Positions 8,018 through 15,953 of a stretch of DNA of 27,019 nt are shown piece after piece; position 1 is the stretch's first letter, and each line of letters starts with the position of its first letter. Source of the DNA: a virus. The stretch spans positions 1-27,019 of IMG/VR virus record IMGVR_UViG_3300032069_000855; one strand, given 5' to 3'. The notes below the pieces were generated by a model. The model made no database searches and was not told the origin of the DNA. It worked only from the letters and a program-made list of their open reading frames with translations. Both the position numbers and the translations under genes were made by a program.

Positions 8018-8911
8018 TCAGGCCACCCCCTTCACAGCTTCGGCTCGGGCCGCCTCATATTCATCGTACCATTCGGGATGATCGTCAAGCACCTTCTCGA
8101 TTGCATCCTCATAGGTCATGCCCGAGGTATCCTTTCTGACCAGTGCCTCGGCGGCCTTCTGAATCTTGCCCATGACTGAGCCGCCGCTGATGGCCCTATG
8201 ACTCCCGAACTCATCCCAAGCAGCGGACTTCTCCAGCAGATTATCGGCCGCCTTGAGCACGCTGTAGAGCTCTGCAAACTCGGCGGGATGATCTTCTCCC
8301 AGAATCTTCATTATGGGCGCATGCTTCTCTGCGGTCAGGCCGGGAATGTTGGGCAGAGCATCGGCCTTTTCGATGTAAGCCTTGGTGATCTCAGCATCCT
8401 TCAGCTCCTTGGCCAAGGCCTCGGCCTTTTCAGCCCTTTCTCTCGTGGCCTGGTTGTCTGCGGCCATCTTCTCGAAGAGCACCCGGACTCCGGGGTCCAT
8501 CTTCTCCAGCTGCTCTTTGCTGTAGCCGTAGCTGCCCTCGCCCTCGTCTTCATCCTTGTCTTCCTTGCCTTCCTTGCCCTCCTTCTCAGGCTCTTTGGGC
8601 TCAGGGTAGCCGCAGGCTTTGGCCAGGATGGCCAGCGTCTGTTCCGGCAGCTTGTCCTTGTAGGCCTTGAGAATGCTTCCAACAGTCCCAAGGACATCAA
8701 GGGATTCTTCGTCCAGCTTGGCCTCGGAGAGGGCCTTCCTCAACTCCTCATCCGGGGTTTCAGCTATGCTATTCAGGATCGCTTCCTTCATCTTTGCCTC
8801 TTTCACCAGTAGGTATTCCTTCCCGTTCGCTCCACGAGGAACGAACGACACTTCATCCAGCAGCCCGCTGATTATCAGGTCGTACTCTTTCAATGAGCAC
8901 CCCCCTGCCAC
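8018..8911 (-). CDS. Scaffold-like head assembly protein
   Basis: Up to 297 residues and strongly charged. It has an acidic low-complexity linker (residues 103-128, rich in Glu, Lys and Asp) and helices typical of scaffolding proteins (LEKMAADNQATRERAEKAEAL). Residues 7-40 (LLDEVSFVPRGANGKEYLLV and onward) match the tail end of XkdF-type protease domains, which usually continue the same chain. The frame overlaps the end of the polyprotein gene by 59 bases. The GTG at 8911 has no clear ribosome site; the TTG at 8893 follows AGGGGGGTG and is the better independent start. The gene may once have been, or may still be expressed as, part of the polyprotein. It lies directly upstream of decoration and coat genes, the classical scaffold position. 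Confidence 0.7.
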   Translation of the reverse strand: MAGGCSLKEYDLIISGLLDEVSFVPRGANGKEYLLVKEAKMKEAILNSIAETPDEELRKALSEAKLDEESLDVLGTVGSILKAYKDKLPEQTLAILAKACGYPEPKEPEKEGKEGKEDKDEDEGEGSYGYSKEQLEKMDPGVRVLFEKMAADNQATRERAEKAEALAKELKDAEITKAYIEKADALPNIPGLTAEKHAPIMKILGEDHPAEFAELYSVLKAADNLLEKSAAWDEFGSHRAISGGSVMGKIQKAAEALVRKDTSGMTYEDAIEKVLDDHPEWYDEYEAARAEAVKGVA

Positions 8912-11900
8912 CGATTGAGAACGCCCTGTAAATGCCGGACTTTATCTTGCCCCAAACCTCATCATCCAGGACGCGGACACACATCAACCAGGACCCGGCC
9001 TTGACAAGCACTCCCTCGAACCAGAAGTCGTTTTCAGCAATCCAGGACCGTACTATCTCTGCCTTGACTTTTCTGCGGGTATGACGGTCTCGAAACTCCC
9101 GGACGTACTGCTCGAAGTTTCGGGCCATCCGGGCGATTTCTTCTCTGGAGAGAACGTGGCCCTGTTTATCCACGGTGTCAGGTTCCGAAATTACGCCAAA
9201 AACGAGCCTTTTTCCTTCATCGGCTTTCAATATCGCGGCGTATCTCTGTTTTTTAAATGGGCACTCCTGAATATTTAAGACCTTTGGAGGTTGGCCAGGC
9301 TCAGCGGCCCACACTAGCTTCTCCTGGCCTTTTTCCTTCAATTCCTCAATGACATCCTCCAGCTTGTGGCTAGAAGTGTACGGCTCCTGGCTCTCCGGCC
9401 TGGAGATGACCCACACCCGCCCTTCTGAGGCGGGCATGTACTGCATCAGCACTCTGCCCTTGATCTTCTCGCCGTGCAGGAACACCTCCCTGCCGTGCTG
9501 CCGGGCAAAGCTGAACTCGTAGGTTCCAGCATCGAGCTGGAAGAACTTGGAGAACTTCTGGGAGGTGGAGCCCACACCCCCGGGCCCGGAAACGAAGGGC
9601 TTCTCCTCGGCAATAGTCAGCCAGGCGTGCGGCTGCTGCAGCTTAAAGGCGCCCTGCAGGCTGTCGGTTGGAGGCAGATGCAAAATCCTGGCCTCGCCCT
9701 GGCCTTTCTCTCTGATATCTTTGGTGGATCCCTCGAAGATCGTGAATCCCCATAGACGGGATTTGTCTATCTCTAGCCGGAGATCGCAATGCACGGAATG
9801 ATCTGTCTTGAGAAGCTCCTCATGGGAGAGCTTTGTCTCCTCCTCGGAGAGCCCCCGCCAGTGAGCCTGCAAGACAAACCGGCCTTTTCCAGAGGCTGGC
9901 ACCATCTGCCACCAGATCCTTTCATACTCGCGGGCGGCTATGTCCGAGCGGGTATCCTGGCCGTCATCCTGCTTGGCCACCTCCTGGATCTTGTCCATGA
10001 GCTGCTTGATCTTCCGGGAGACCTCGCCTGAGTTTCCATATCTATGCACGGCTGCAGGATGAGGCATCACGAAATCTGCGAGGTCCTCCAGTGCCAGGCC
10101 CGCCTGCTTCCCCAAAGCTACGATGACACGAGGATTGATCTCGAAAAGCTTCTGCATCAGATGCGGAGTCCAGGCCTCGACCTCCAGCTCCCCAGGTGCC
10201 CGAAGCTGGCCCTTTTCGTAGAGGACCTGGGGCACCAGATAGAGGAGAGCTACATCCTCTTTTTTCAGCCCGGCCGGTTCAAGGTAAAGACTCTGGAATA
10301 GCTCTCCCGGAGGGCCGACCATTGGCTCACGCCTGGCTCTCTCGCCCTCGTTCGGGCTGGCTGCCACGAACGCAATCTGAGAGCCCTCTCTTCCCCATGC
10401 CGGAACATCCTCTTTGCCTACCTCGACTTTCAGGACATGGCCACGCCGGGCCAGATCCACGGCCTGCGCCACGGTGTAGGCATCCCTCGATGAATCTGGC
10501 CCTACTACTGTCGGCTTTCCCCATGCTATCCTGACCTCCCCTTTGCTCTTGTTTAAGATGAGCAGCTCCTCAATGCGGACATTCAGGACTTGGCCGGGCT
10601 GAGAACGCAATTGCGTTACAAACGTATTTCCCAGCATCAGAAGATGATCCGAACGCAATTGCGTTCTATCTGCGTTCTTGGGTGGATCTCGCAAGCCGCA
10701 GAGGTAGGAGAAGCCGTTTTTCTTCTCCTGTACTTCGAGGACCTGGACCTTGAGCTCCAAAACGGTCTTGAATTTGGCCCAATCATCAGATCCGCCAGGA
10801 TGATAGGGCTTCAGAAGATCCTTGACGACCAAGCCCTCACTTGTTGGCTGTGAGGCTGCCCAGCGCCCGACGATCTCCAGCTCCTTCTGGCTGTCGAACC
10901 TTCGGACCTTGGAAAGCTGGATCTGAGGAGACTTCAGATCATCCACTACAGCAGCAAGGATAGCTTGCCTCTCGCCAAGCGGCCTCTGGCTGATGTCCTC
11001 ATTCAGGTTCAGGCAATCGAAGGCCACATAATAGGGCTCGAAGGCCGGATCTCCGGAGAGCATCTCCATGAGCTGAGTTCTGGGGATGATCCGGCCATGA
11101 TGATCGACGGCCAGCATCTCGCCGTCCAGGATGAGGCTCTTGTAGCCGCTGGCCTGCACGACCTGGACTATGCCCGGCAGATGGGAGGCCCGGTCCTCTC
11201 CCGAGTCCTCGAACCAGGCCGAGACATTCCCCTCTTGCAGGGAGACGATGCACCTGAAGCCGTCAAACTTCACTTCCCCGGCGAGCCTCGCTCCTTCCTT
11301 GATCTTCCTCTCGCACCAGGGCCAGAGCTCCGAAGTAGAGAAGAACTCGGTGTACCCGGCCATGAGGGGCTTTTGTGGCGGGAATCTGTCGCCAGGCTGC
11401 AGGGCCTTGACTATCTGCTTTTCCAAGGATTCCCGGCGCAGGACCAGAGAATAGAGAGGCACATGATCGGAGTGCGGCCCCAGGGGATTGTCGATGAAGT
11501 GCAGCCTTTGCAGCTTTCCAGGAGCGAGAGCTTTTCTGAGCGGCAGCCAGACATTATCCCCCTGGAGGAGGAAGTTCTCGCCGGCATCGTCTCTCCTGGC
11601 CCGGAGGAGCACATCGATATCCCTGGGCTTGTCCTTGGAGACAGCAGAGCCCACAAGGGAGGCGAAGTCCTTGACTAAAAGGACCTCGGCCGGTAGAGAA
11701 TCTAGAGCCTGGGCCACAGAAAGGGACATGCCCTTATGAAGCTGCAGGCTGGCCACGGCCTGGGCCAGAGGCTTGCTTGGATTGATCTGCAAGCCCCGGC
11801 GCTGGAACTCCGCAGAAACGAAGACGGCAGCGTTCACGATGTTCTCCACCGCCTTTCCCTTGGCCTGAGCAGCACCATACCACTGAGAGAGGCGCAGCCA

Positions 11901-11966
11901 GGCGGAGCGCACCTCCTCCTCCGAGGCGGCTTCGAGCCTGGGGGGAGTCATCTCGGCCAGCTTCAT
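8853..11966 (-). CDS. Polyprotein: NTase-like, ATP DNA ligase, UDG-like, LigD phosphoesterase, XkdF protease
   Basis: A 1037-residue protein. Residues 95-125 hold a nucleotidyltransferase-like signature (LVGSAVSKDKPRDIDVLL; GS then D-I-D). Residues 200-400 are an ATP-dependent DNA ligase: motif I EVKFDGFR with nucleophile K233, ILDGEM at 279-284, SEGLVVKD at 376-383 and WAKFK at 396-400; an OB-like region follows to about 490. Residues 529-660 resemble uracil-DNA glycosylase (VAASPNEGE, VGPPGELFQ, PRVIVALGKQA, MPHPAAVHR) but lack the family-4 iron-sulfur cysteines. Residues 696-860 resemble the LigD 3'-phosphoesterase (VLQAHW, HCDLRLE at 726-732). Residues 905-1025 match XkdF prohead protease (VFGVISEPDTVDKQG, FSIGG). 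The start overlaps the portal stop by 4 bases. Ligase and protease are clear; the other calls are weaker. Confidence 0.85.
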   Translation of the reverse strand: MKLAEMTPPRLEAASEEEVRSAWLRLSQWYGAAQAKGKAVENIVNAAVFVSAEFQRRGLQINPSKPLAQAVASLQLHKGMSLSVAQALDSLPAEVLLVKDFASLVGSAVSKDKPRDIDVLLRARRDDAGENFLLQGDNVWLPLRKALAPGKLQRLHFIDNPLGPHSDHVPLYSLVLRRESLEKQIVKALQPGDRFPPQKPLMAGYTEFFSTSELWPWCERKIKEGARLAGEVKFDGFRCIVSLQEGNVSAWFEDSGEDRASHLPGIVQVVQASGYKSLILDGEMLAVDHHGRIIPRTQLMEMLSGDPAFEPYYVAFDCLNLNEDISQRPLGERQAILAAVVDDLKSPQIQLSKVRRFDSQKELEIVGRWAASQPTSEGLVVKDLLKPYHPGGSDDWAKFKTVLELKVQVLEVQEKKNGFSYLCGLRDPPKNADRTQLRSDHLLMLGNTFVTQLRSQPGQVLNVRIEELLILNKSKGEVRIAWGKPTVVGPDSSRDAYTVAQAVDLARRGHVLKVEVGKEDVPAWGREGSQIAFVAASPNEGERARREPMVGPPGELFQSLYLEPAGLKKEDVALLYLVPQVLYEKGQLRAPGELEVEAWTPHLMQKLFEINPRVIVALGKQAGLALEDLADFVMPHPAAVHRYGNSGEVSRKIKQLMDKIQEVAKQDDGQDTRSDIAAREYERIWWQMVPASGKGRFVLQAHWRGLSEEETKLSHEELLKTDHSVHCDLRLEIDKSRLWGFTIFEGSTKDIREKGQGEARILHLPPTDSLQGAFKLQQPHAWLTIAEEKPFVSGPGGVGSTSQKFSKFFQLDAGTYEFSFARQHGREVFLHGEKIKGRVLMQYMPASEGRVWVISRPESQEPYTSSHKLEDVIEELKEKGQEKLVWAAEPGQPPKVLNIQECPFKKQRYAAILKADEGKRLVFGVISEPDTVDKQGHVLSREEIARMARNFEQYVREFRDRHTRRKVKAEIVRSWIAENDFWFEGVLVKAGSWLMCVRVLDDEVWGKIKSGIYRAFSIGGRGVLIERVRPDNQRAAG
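10604..10666. repeat. Two copies of palindrome AACGCAATTGCGTT inside the polyprotein gene
   Basis: The 14-base perfect palindrome AACGCAATTGCGTT occurs at 10604-10617 and again at 10652-10665, where it extends to 16 bases (GAACGCAATTGCGTTC). Both copies encode TQLRS in the same reading frame, within the OB-like part of the ligase. A related degenerate palindrome lies at 18021-18049 in the AT-hook/zinc-ribbon gene. Confidence 0.85.
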
Positions 11967-13378
11967 GCTGGCACCTCTTCATCCTGAGACGGCGATTGCA
12001 TGACTTCTGCGCCCTCATCTTCTCCTTCCGCTTCTGCATTCTCTTGAGATTGCGTTTGCGTTGCTGGCCGGAGCGGGAGGTCTGCCTGACTGCGAAGATG
12101 GTTCTCCAGGATTACATCGCCCCTCAGCCAGTCCGCCTTATAGCCCAGCTTCTGCAGGAAGCTGGCGAGCTGCTCAAGGTTGGGAATCTCCACCTTGCCG
12201 TGGACGTAATAAGGCAGCTTCTCCAGATCCTCGAAGATGGAAGGATTGAATTCGACGAGATCAGGAACGACTGAGGCGTTGATCTCCTCAACTATGATAT
12301 CCAAAATAGCCGAGATGGCCTGAGCGAAGAGCTTGCTTTTTGTTTCAGCGAGAGCATACGAGCCCTGCTTTCCCTGCCCGAGGAGCAGGAAGTCGGTCAT
12401 CATGCTTACGGCTATGGCACTCTTCCAGCGCATAATGGCCTGGTTGGTAGAGATCTGCCGGGTGCCGGAACTGGTGACCAGTTTCAGCTCATAGAGGAGA
12501 TGGCCGTTTTCGTCCCGCTCTGAAGAGAGGAGCAGGCCTTCGGTCTCATCGCGGCGCACGCTGGTTATCAGCGCCATGAAATCTTCATGCGCTGCAACGG
12601 CTTCCTCATCCTCCGGGTCCGGGTCGGCTATCTCCTTGGAAACATACAGGACAGGATAGCCTGCAAGGTCCCTCTCCATTCCTATGGCTTCGAAATCCTC
12701 CAGGTTGGTGGCGATATACCAGGCCCTATATGTGCGACGCAGGCCTGACTGCCCTTCAGGATTGTCCTTGGCCGATGACATTCGAAAATGGCAGCACTTC
12801 TCAATGGGCACCCGCAGTTCCTGAAAGTCGGGAGGAGCGAGCTGGATCATGGCCTGCAGGGTATCTGTATCCTCATCGTACTCCCAATCCTGCAAGGTCT
12901 CCTGAGCTCTGGGGGCAAGCTTGCGCACCCGAACCCGGCCATCATCGTACTGGCTGCGAAATCGCGGGTCCTTCTGGTCCCGGCCGCGGCAGATCTTGAA
13001 AACCTTCTCCAGCACCGCCCAGCCAAAGGGATACATGGTCAGGATTTCGGACAGGGTTGCAGGCCAGGAAAACTCCATGTCATACAGGCAGGACTCCAGG
13101 AACTCTGCGGCTTCCAGATCCCTTGAGCTGCTGCCGCCTGGCACCGCCCTCCAGGGAACCTGCTTGGCAACCATCTCGATAGCGAACAGCCCGCCGCCGA
13201 TAATGGCGTCATTGGTGCTCATGCGCTTGTAGATCTCAGCCCCCTTTGAGCCCTGCAGCTCGGGAAGCCACTCCTCGGCGATCCACCCGCCAAATCGGTT
13301 CAGGCCGGTTCGGCCCAGCTCAGAGAAGCCGCTGTTCGGCCTCTGAGACGATTTGATCTTCTTGAAGTTCTTGCTCAC
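11963..13378 (-). CDS. Portal protein (DUF935 / Mu gp29-like)
   Basis: A 471-residue protein with the hallmarks of the DUF935 portal family: STNDAIIGGGLFAIEMVAKQ near residue 55, then EFLESCLYDMEFSWPATLSEIL and MYPFGWAVLEKVFK. The middle has QAMIQLAPP and GQSGLRRTYRAWYI, followed by the LILGQ-like FLLLGQGKQGSYALAETKS and a long helix. Portals form the dodecameric ring at one vertex through which DNA is packaged by terminase. The C-terminus is Gln/Glu-rich and probably disordered. The GTG start overlaps the stop of the terminase nuclease frame by 4 bases. Family and context agree strongly. Confidence 0.88.
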   Translation of the reverse strand: MSKNFKKIKSSQRPNSGFSELGRTGLNRFGGWIAEEWLPELQGSKGAEIYKRMSTNDAIIGGGLFAIEMVAKQVPWRAVPGGSSSRDLEAAEFLESCLYDMEFSWPATLSEILTMYPFGWAVLEKVFKICRGRDQKDPRFRSQYDDGRVRVRKLAPRAQETLQDWEYDEDTDTLQAMIQLAPPDFQELRVPIEKCCHFRMSSAKDNPEGQSGLRRTYRAWYIATNLEDFEAIGMERDLAGYPVLYVSKEIADPDPEDEEAVAAHEDFMALITSVRRDETEGLLLSSERDENGHLLYELKLVTSSGTRQISTNQAIMRWKSAIAVSMMTDFLLLGQGKQGSYALAETKSKLFAQAISAILDIIVEEINASVVPDLVEFNPSIFEDLEKLPYYVHGKVEIPNLEQLASFLQKLGYKADWLRGDVILENHLRSQADLPLRPATQTQSQENAEAEGEDEGAEVMQSPSQDEEVPA

Positions 13379-13971
13379 GCACTCCTCCGGAACTTGGATC
13401 GTTTCCTTGCAACTCCCGGCCGGGATATCGAGGCCGGAGGCGAATAGCGGTTCAAGAGCTCCACAGCTCCGCAGACCGCATCCACCACATCGTCATGCCG
13501 AAAAACTGGAAAATTCGTGAACTCAGTTATCAGGTACTCGGACCAGGAGGCACCGGCCGCATAATACAGCATGCCGTTGCTCCCTTTGGCCGAGACCAGC
13601 AGCGCCCGGCTGGTCTTGTCTATGGCCATGGCCACCGGATGAAAAGCGACGCTCTTTAGCCGCGAGTCTCTCACCAGCGCCTGAAAAGAGGAGAGCTGAA
13701 AGCCATTGGTCTCGACCCCAACCAGCTTAACCTTCTGCCACCGGATCTCGTCCACGATGTGCTCATAGGCGTCAGGCCACTCCCAACGCCCGCGCAAAAT
13801 ATCGAGGATATAGACGTTCAGTGCCTTGTCCATGCCGACGGTGGCCACGACGGTATAATCCGCCCTGGTTTTCGTGCTGGTCGCCAGGTCGCAGAAGCTG
13901 CCGATTCGCAGACTCTTTCTGGAAACGGTGAGCGGCCGGGTGACCTCCAGTTCGTCCGCTATCTCATACAT
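13375..13971 (-). CDS. Large terminase, C-terminal nuclease part (split gene)
   Basis: A 198-residue frame carrying the RNase-H-like nuclease half of a phage large terminase. Acidic residues that would bind metal are visible: D28 in FCDLATS, E87 in GVETNG and D160/D161 in HDDVVDAV. It is in the same reading frame as the ATPase half, separated only by one TGA and five codons (13972-13989). The ATG at 13971 has only a weak ribosome site. Either translation re-initiates to make a two-subunit terminase, the TGA is read through, or the gene is inactivated by a point mutation. Joined, the protein would be about 506 residues, a normal size for the family. The portal gene follows with a 4-base overlap. 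Confidence 0.85.
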   Translation of the reverse strand: MYEIADELEVTRPLTVSRKSLRIGSFCDLATSTKTRADYTVVATVGMDKALNVYILDILRGRWEWPDAYEHIVDEIRWQKVKLVGVETNGFQLSSFQALVRDSRLKSVAFHPVAMAIDKTSRALLVSAKGSNGMLYYAAGASWSEYLITEFTNFPVFRHDDVVDAVCGAVELLNRYSPPASISRPGVARKRSKFRRSA

Positions 13972-13986
13972 GGATTTCCAAAAATT

Positions 13987-14895
13987 TCACGCCAGGACCT
14001 CGATAGGCCGGAAGAACTCGCGCCGGAACAGGTTGCCTGCCTTCATGATTGGAGCTTGCTGGTATTCAGACTCCCAGTCATAGATTGATGTCTCGCCCTT
14101 GATCGCATACAGAAGCTCAAGCGGGTACTTCTCCGGCCACAGGGCCTCTCCGGGCTTTCGGCCCAAAGGATCATTTTCCAGAGCAACGGCTGGCAGCTTG
14201 TACTGAACCCAGGGCGGCACGAACTTCTCCAGCTCGGCATCCACCTTGCGGCTCAGCATCCGGCCTGGCAGATCGTCGAGATGCCAGCGGGTGTTCATGA
14301 CGATGACCACAGAATAAGGAGCCCATGGCAGAGGATTAAGGCGGGTCCTGGCTGTGCCCGTCCACCAGTCCCAGATCCTGTTTCGGTAAGTGAGTGATTC
14401 GGCCTCCTCCCTTGATTTTATGGGATCATCGATGATGAGTACGTGGGCTGGCTTGCCGGTCACGGAACCAGAGGTGCCGGAACTGGACATGCCTCCGCCC
14501 TCGGTTGTGGACCAAAGATTCGCAGCCGCCGAATCGTCCGAGATCCTCACCCTGAGCTGATCAGAGTTGGCCTGAATGGTATTGCGGACCTTCTTTCCCC
14601 AGGTGGCGGCATAGTCGTCCTGGTAAGAGCCAAGAATGATCCTGGCCCAGGGGAATAGGTCCAGCAGCCAGACAGGGAACCAGTGCGAGACAAGCTCACT
14701 CTTGCCGTGCTGAGGAGGCATCGAGATTATCAATCTCGGATACTTCCCGGCCACCGCCAGGGACAAGATTATGGAGAGTTCCGCCAGGTGGCGGTATGAT
14801 CTCCACTTGCCAAGGGACAAATGCTCCGCGAGCGTTGCGGGCGTGGCTCTCCAGGCGTTCTGCAAGAGCTGCCGCGGATCGTATGGCATCGGCAT
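13987..14895 (-). CDS. Large terminase, N-terminal ATPase part (split gene)
   Basis: A 302-residue frame with the packaging ATPase: Walker A PPQHGKSE at residues 60-67, Walker B VLIIDD at 152-157 with a following SREEAES, and the coupling motif NTRWHLDDLP at 201-210. The family ending YDWESEYQQAPI..GNLFRREFF at about 272-295 is complete, and the chain then stops at a TGA just where the linker to the nuclease should begin. This motor pumps viral DNA into the procapsid through the portal. Its first 200 bases overlap the 3' end of the small terminase gene in another frame, which is unusually long. The family call is firm; whether the protein is functional depends on the TGA. Confidence 0.88.
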   Translation of the reverse strand: MPMPYDPRQLLQNAWRATPATLAEHLSLGKWRSYRHLAELSIILSLAVAGKYPRLIISMPPQHGKSELVSHWFPVWLLDLFPWARIILGSYQDDYAATWGKKVRNTIQANSDQLRVRISDDSAAANLWSTTEGGGMSSSGTSGSVTGKPAHVLIIDDPIKSREEAESLTYRNRIWDWWTGTARTRLNPLPWAPYSVVIVMNTRWHLDDLPGRMLSRKVDAELEKFVPPWVQYKLPAVALENDPLGRKPGEALWPEKYPLELLYAIKGETSIYDWESEYQQAPIMKAGNLFRREFFRPIEVLA

Positions 14896-15445
14896 CAGCA
14901 GCCATTACAGCGGCTTCGAAGAAGCGGTACTCTTCATAGGTGTGAGTCTCCTTGAGGTTGATGGCCTGAACGGGTTTGCCGAGGCCGCGGTCGAGGATTT
15001 CCTTTGCGTAGGCGAGAATGATTTCGGGCCGGTCAATGGGCAGGTCGCGGAAGATGTTCATGAGGGTCTCCGCAACATAAGGCGCGAAGTCCGACAGCAT
15101 CGTTTTTGCCTTCCTGGCGGAGCTAAGATAGTTAGCGCCAATTTGATTTCCAGGAAGAAATCTCCCGGAAGAGTCCCGCTGATCGGATAGGGGCTCGGGA
15201 GCCTGCGGGTCTTGATGCCGCTGGTTTGTTGGCTGCCGGTTGATCTGGCACCCTCCGGCCCGATCCGGCATAGACCCGGCATCATCGGCTGACCGTTTTT
15301 CCATCTGCTCGCTGACCTGATTGGGCCAGATCGGCAGCCCATCCGGCAGGCTGCCCTTTCGAATGTAATCCTGCAGGGTTGACCGAGGAAGGCCCACCAT
15401 AAGGGCAGCCTTCTTGAGCGAGGTTCCCTCTGCCATGAGCTGCAC
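14696..15445 (-). CDS. Small terminase subunit, helix-turn-helix
   Basis: From the GTG at 15445 the protein has 249 residues. Residues 8-31 (TSLKKAALMVGLPRSTLQDY and on) form a Psq/homeodomain-like helix-turn-helix, as used by small terminases to recognise the packaging site. A Gln/Pro-rich linker follows, then a helical oligomerisation part at about 110-200. The frame stays open upstream, and GGAGGG at 15503-15508 is ideally spaced (6 bases) from an ACG at 15494-15496, which would add 17 residues (TAKKNDYSEIREKVQQA). The true start may be this ACG, perhaps a mutated ATG. The gene precedes the large terminase and overlaps it by 200 bases. Confidence 0.75.
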   Translation of the reverse strand: MQLMAEGTSLKKAALMVGLPRSTLQDYIRKGSLPDGLPIWPNQVSEQMEKRSADDAGSMPDRAGGCQINRQPTNQRHQDPQAPEPLSDQRDSSGRFLPGNQIGANYLSSARKAKTMLSDFAPYVAETLMNIFRDLPIDRPEIILAYAKEILDRGLGKPVQAINLKETHTYEEYRFFEAAVMAADADAIRSAAALAERLESHARNARGAFVPWQVEIIPPPGGTLHNLVPGGGREVSEIDNLDASSARQE

Positions 15446-15511
15446 AGCCTGCTGGACCTTCTCCCTGATCTCGCTGTAGTCGTTCTTCTTAGCCGTGCAT
15501 AGCCCTCCAGG

Positions 15512-15778
15512 TTATAGCTTTACATCTGAAGGCATCGGCCCGTGTCCCATTTCTGTGAACCAGACTACCGGGTCCACTTCCTGGCCTTCATTCTTAGACC
15601 AAGCTTTGAACGCCTGCCTGGTAAGCCATTGGCTAGTTGTGGTTCTATACTCTCGTTCCTGGCCTGCCAATTTCCGGGTTCCGCAGGGAATTACTCTGTG
15701 CTGCAAGTCTTGCTCGATGCATTCACATGCCTGCTCACCGGAGGCCTGACCTCCGCAACATTCGAAGCTATCCTTCAA
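15512..15778 (-). CDS. Small Cys-containing protein, unknown function
   Basis: An 88-residue product if started at TTG 15778, which has GGAGG 9 bases upstream; the frame is open to a GTG at 15820. It has five cysteines in the N-terminal half (ECCGGQ, CECIEQ, VIPCG) and a Trp-rich C-terminal half with no motif that I recognise. It starts inside the end of the preceding membrane-peptide gene and ends just before the ribosome site of the small terminase. Its position suggests a lysis or packaging accessory protein, but this is a guess. Confidence 0.5.
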   Translation of the reverse strand: MKDSFECCGGQASGEQACECIEQDLQHRVIPCGTRKLAGQEREYRTTTSQWLTRQAFKAWSKNEGQEVDPVVWFTEMGHGPMPSDVKL

Positions 15779-15783
15779 CTTGA

Positions 15784-15888
15784 TCAACCTCCAAAGATCG
15801 GCCACCCCCAGGCATTGCACTTCATCCCCAAGAAAATCAAGAATAGGAGCAATGACAGGAGGAGCACGAAAATCTTGAAAACTTCCAC
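15784..15888 (-). CDS. 34-residue single-pass membrane peptide
   Basis: A short frame starting at GTG 15888 with GAGAGG 6 bases upstream. It encodes one strongly hydrophobic helix (VFKIFVLLLSLLLFLIFLG) followed by MKCNAWGWPIFGG. It could be a small lysis or membrane-signalling peptide, or a signal peptide whose mature part lies in the overlapping next frame after a frameshift. The downstream gene begins inside its last codons. Too short for a family call. Confidence 0.5.
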   Translation of the reverse strand: MEVFKIFVLLLSLLLFLIFLGMKCNAWGWPIFGG

Positions 15889-15953
15889 TTTAAACCTCTC
15901 AGAATTGACTTGCCAATGCCCGCAAATCTGGATTCGTAGTAGCGGCTCGATAG

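Noticed and set aside
8198-8812. A 204-codon rightward open frame opposite the scaffold-like gene
   Set aside because: Antisense shadow of the charged scaffold sequence; no start signals or recognisable domain.
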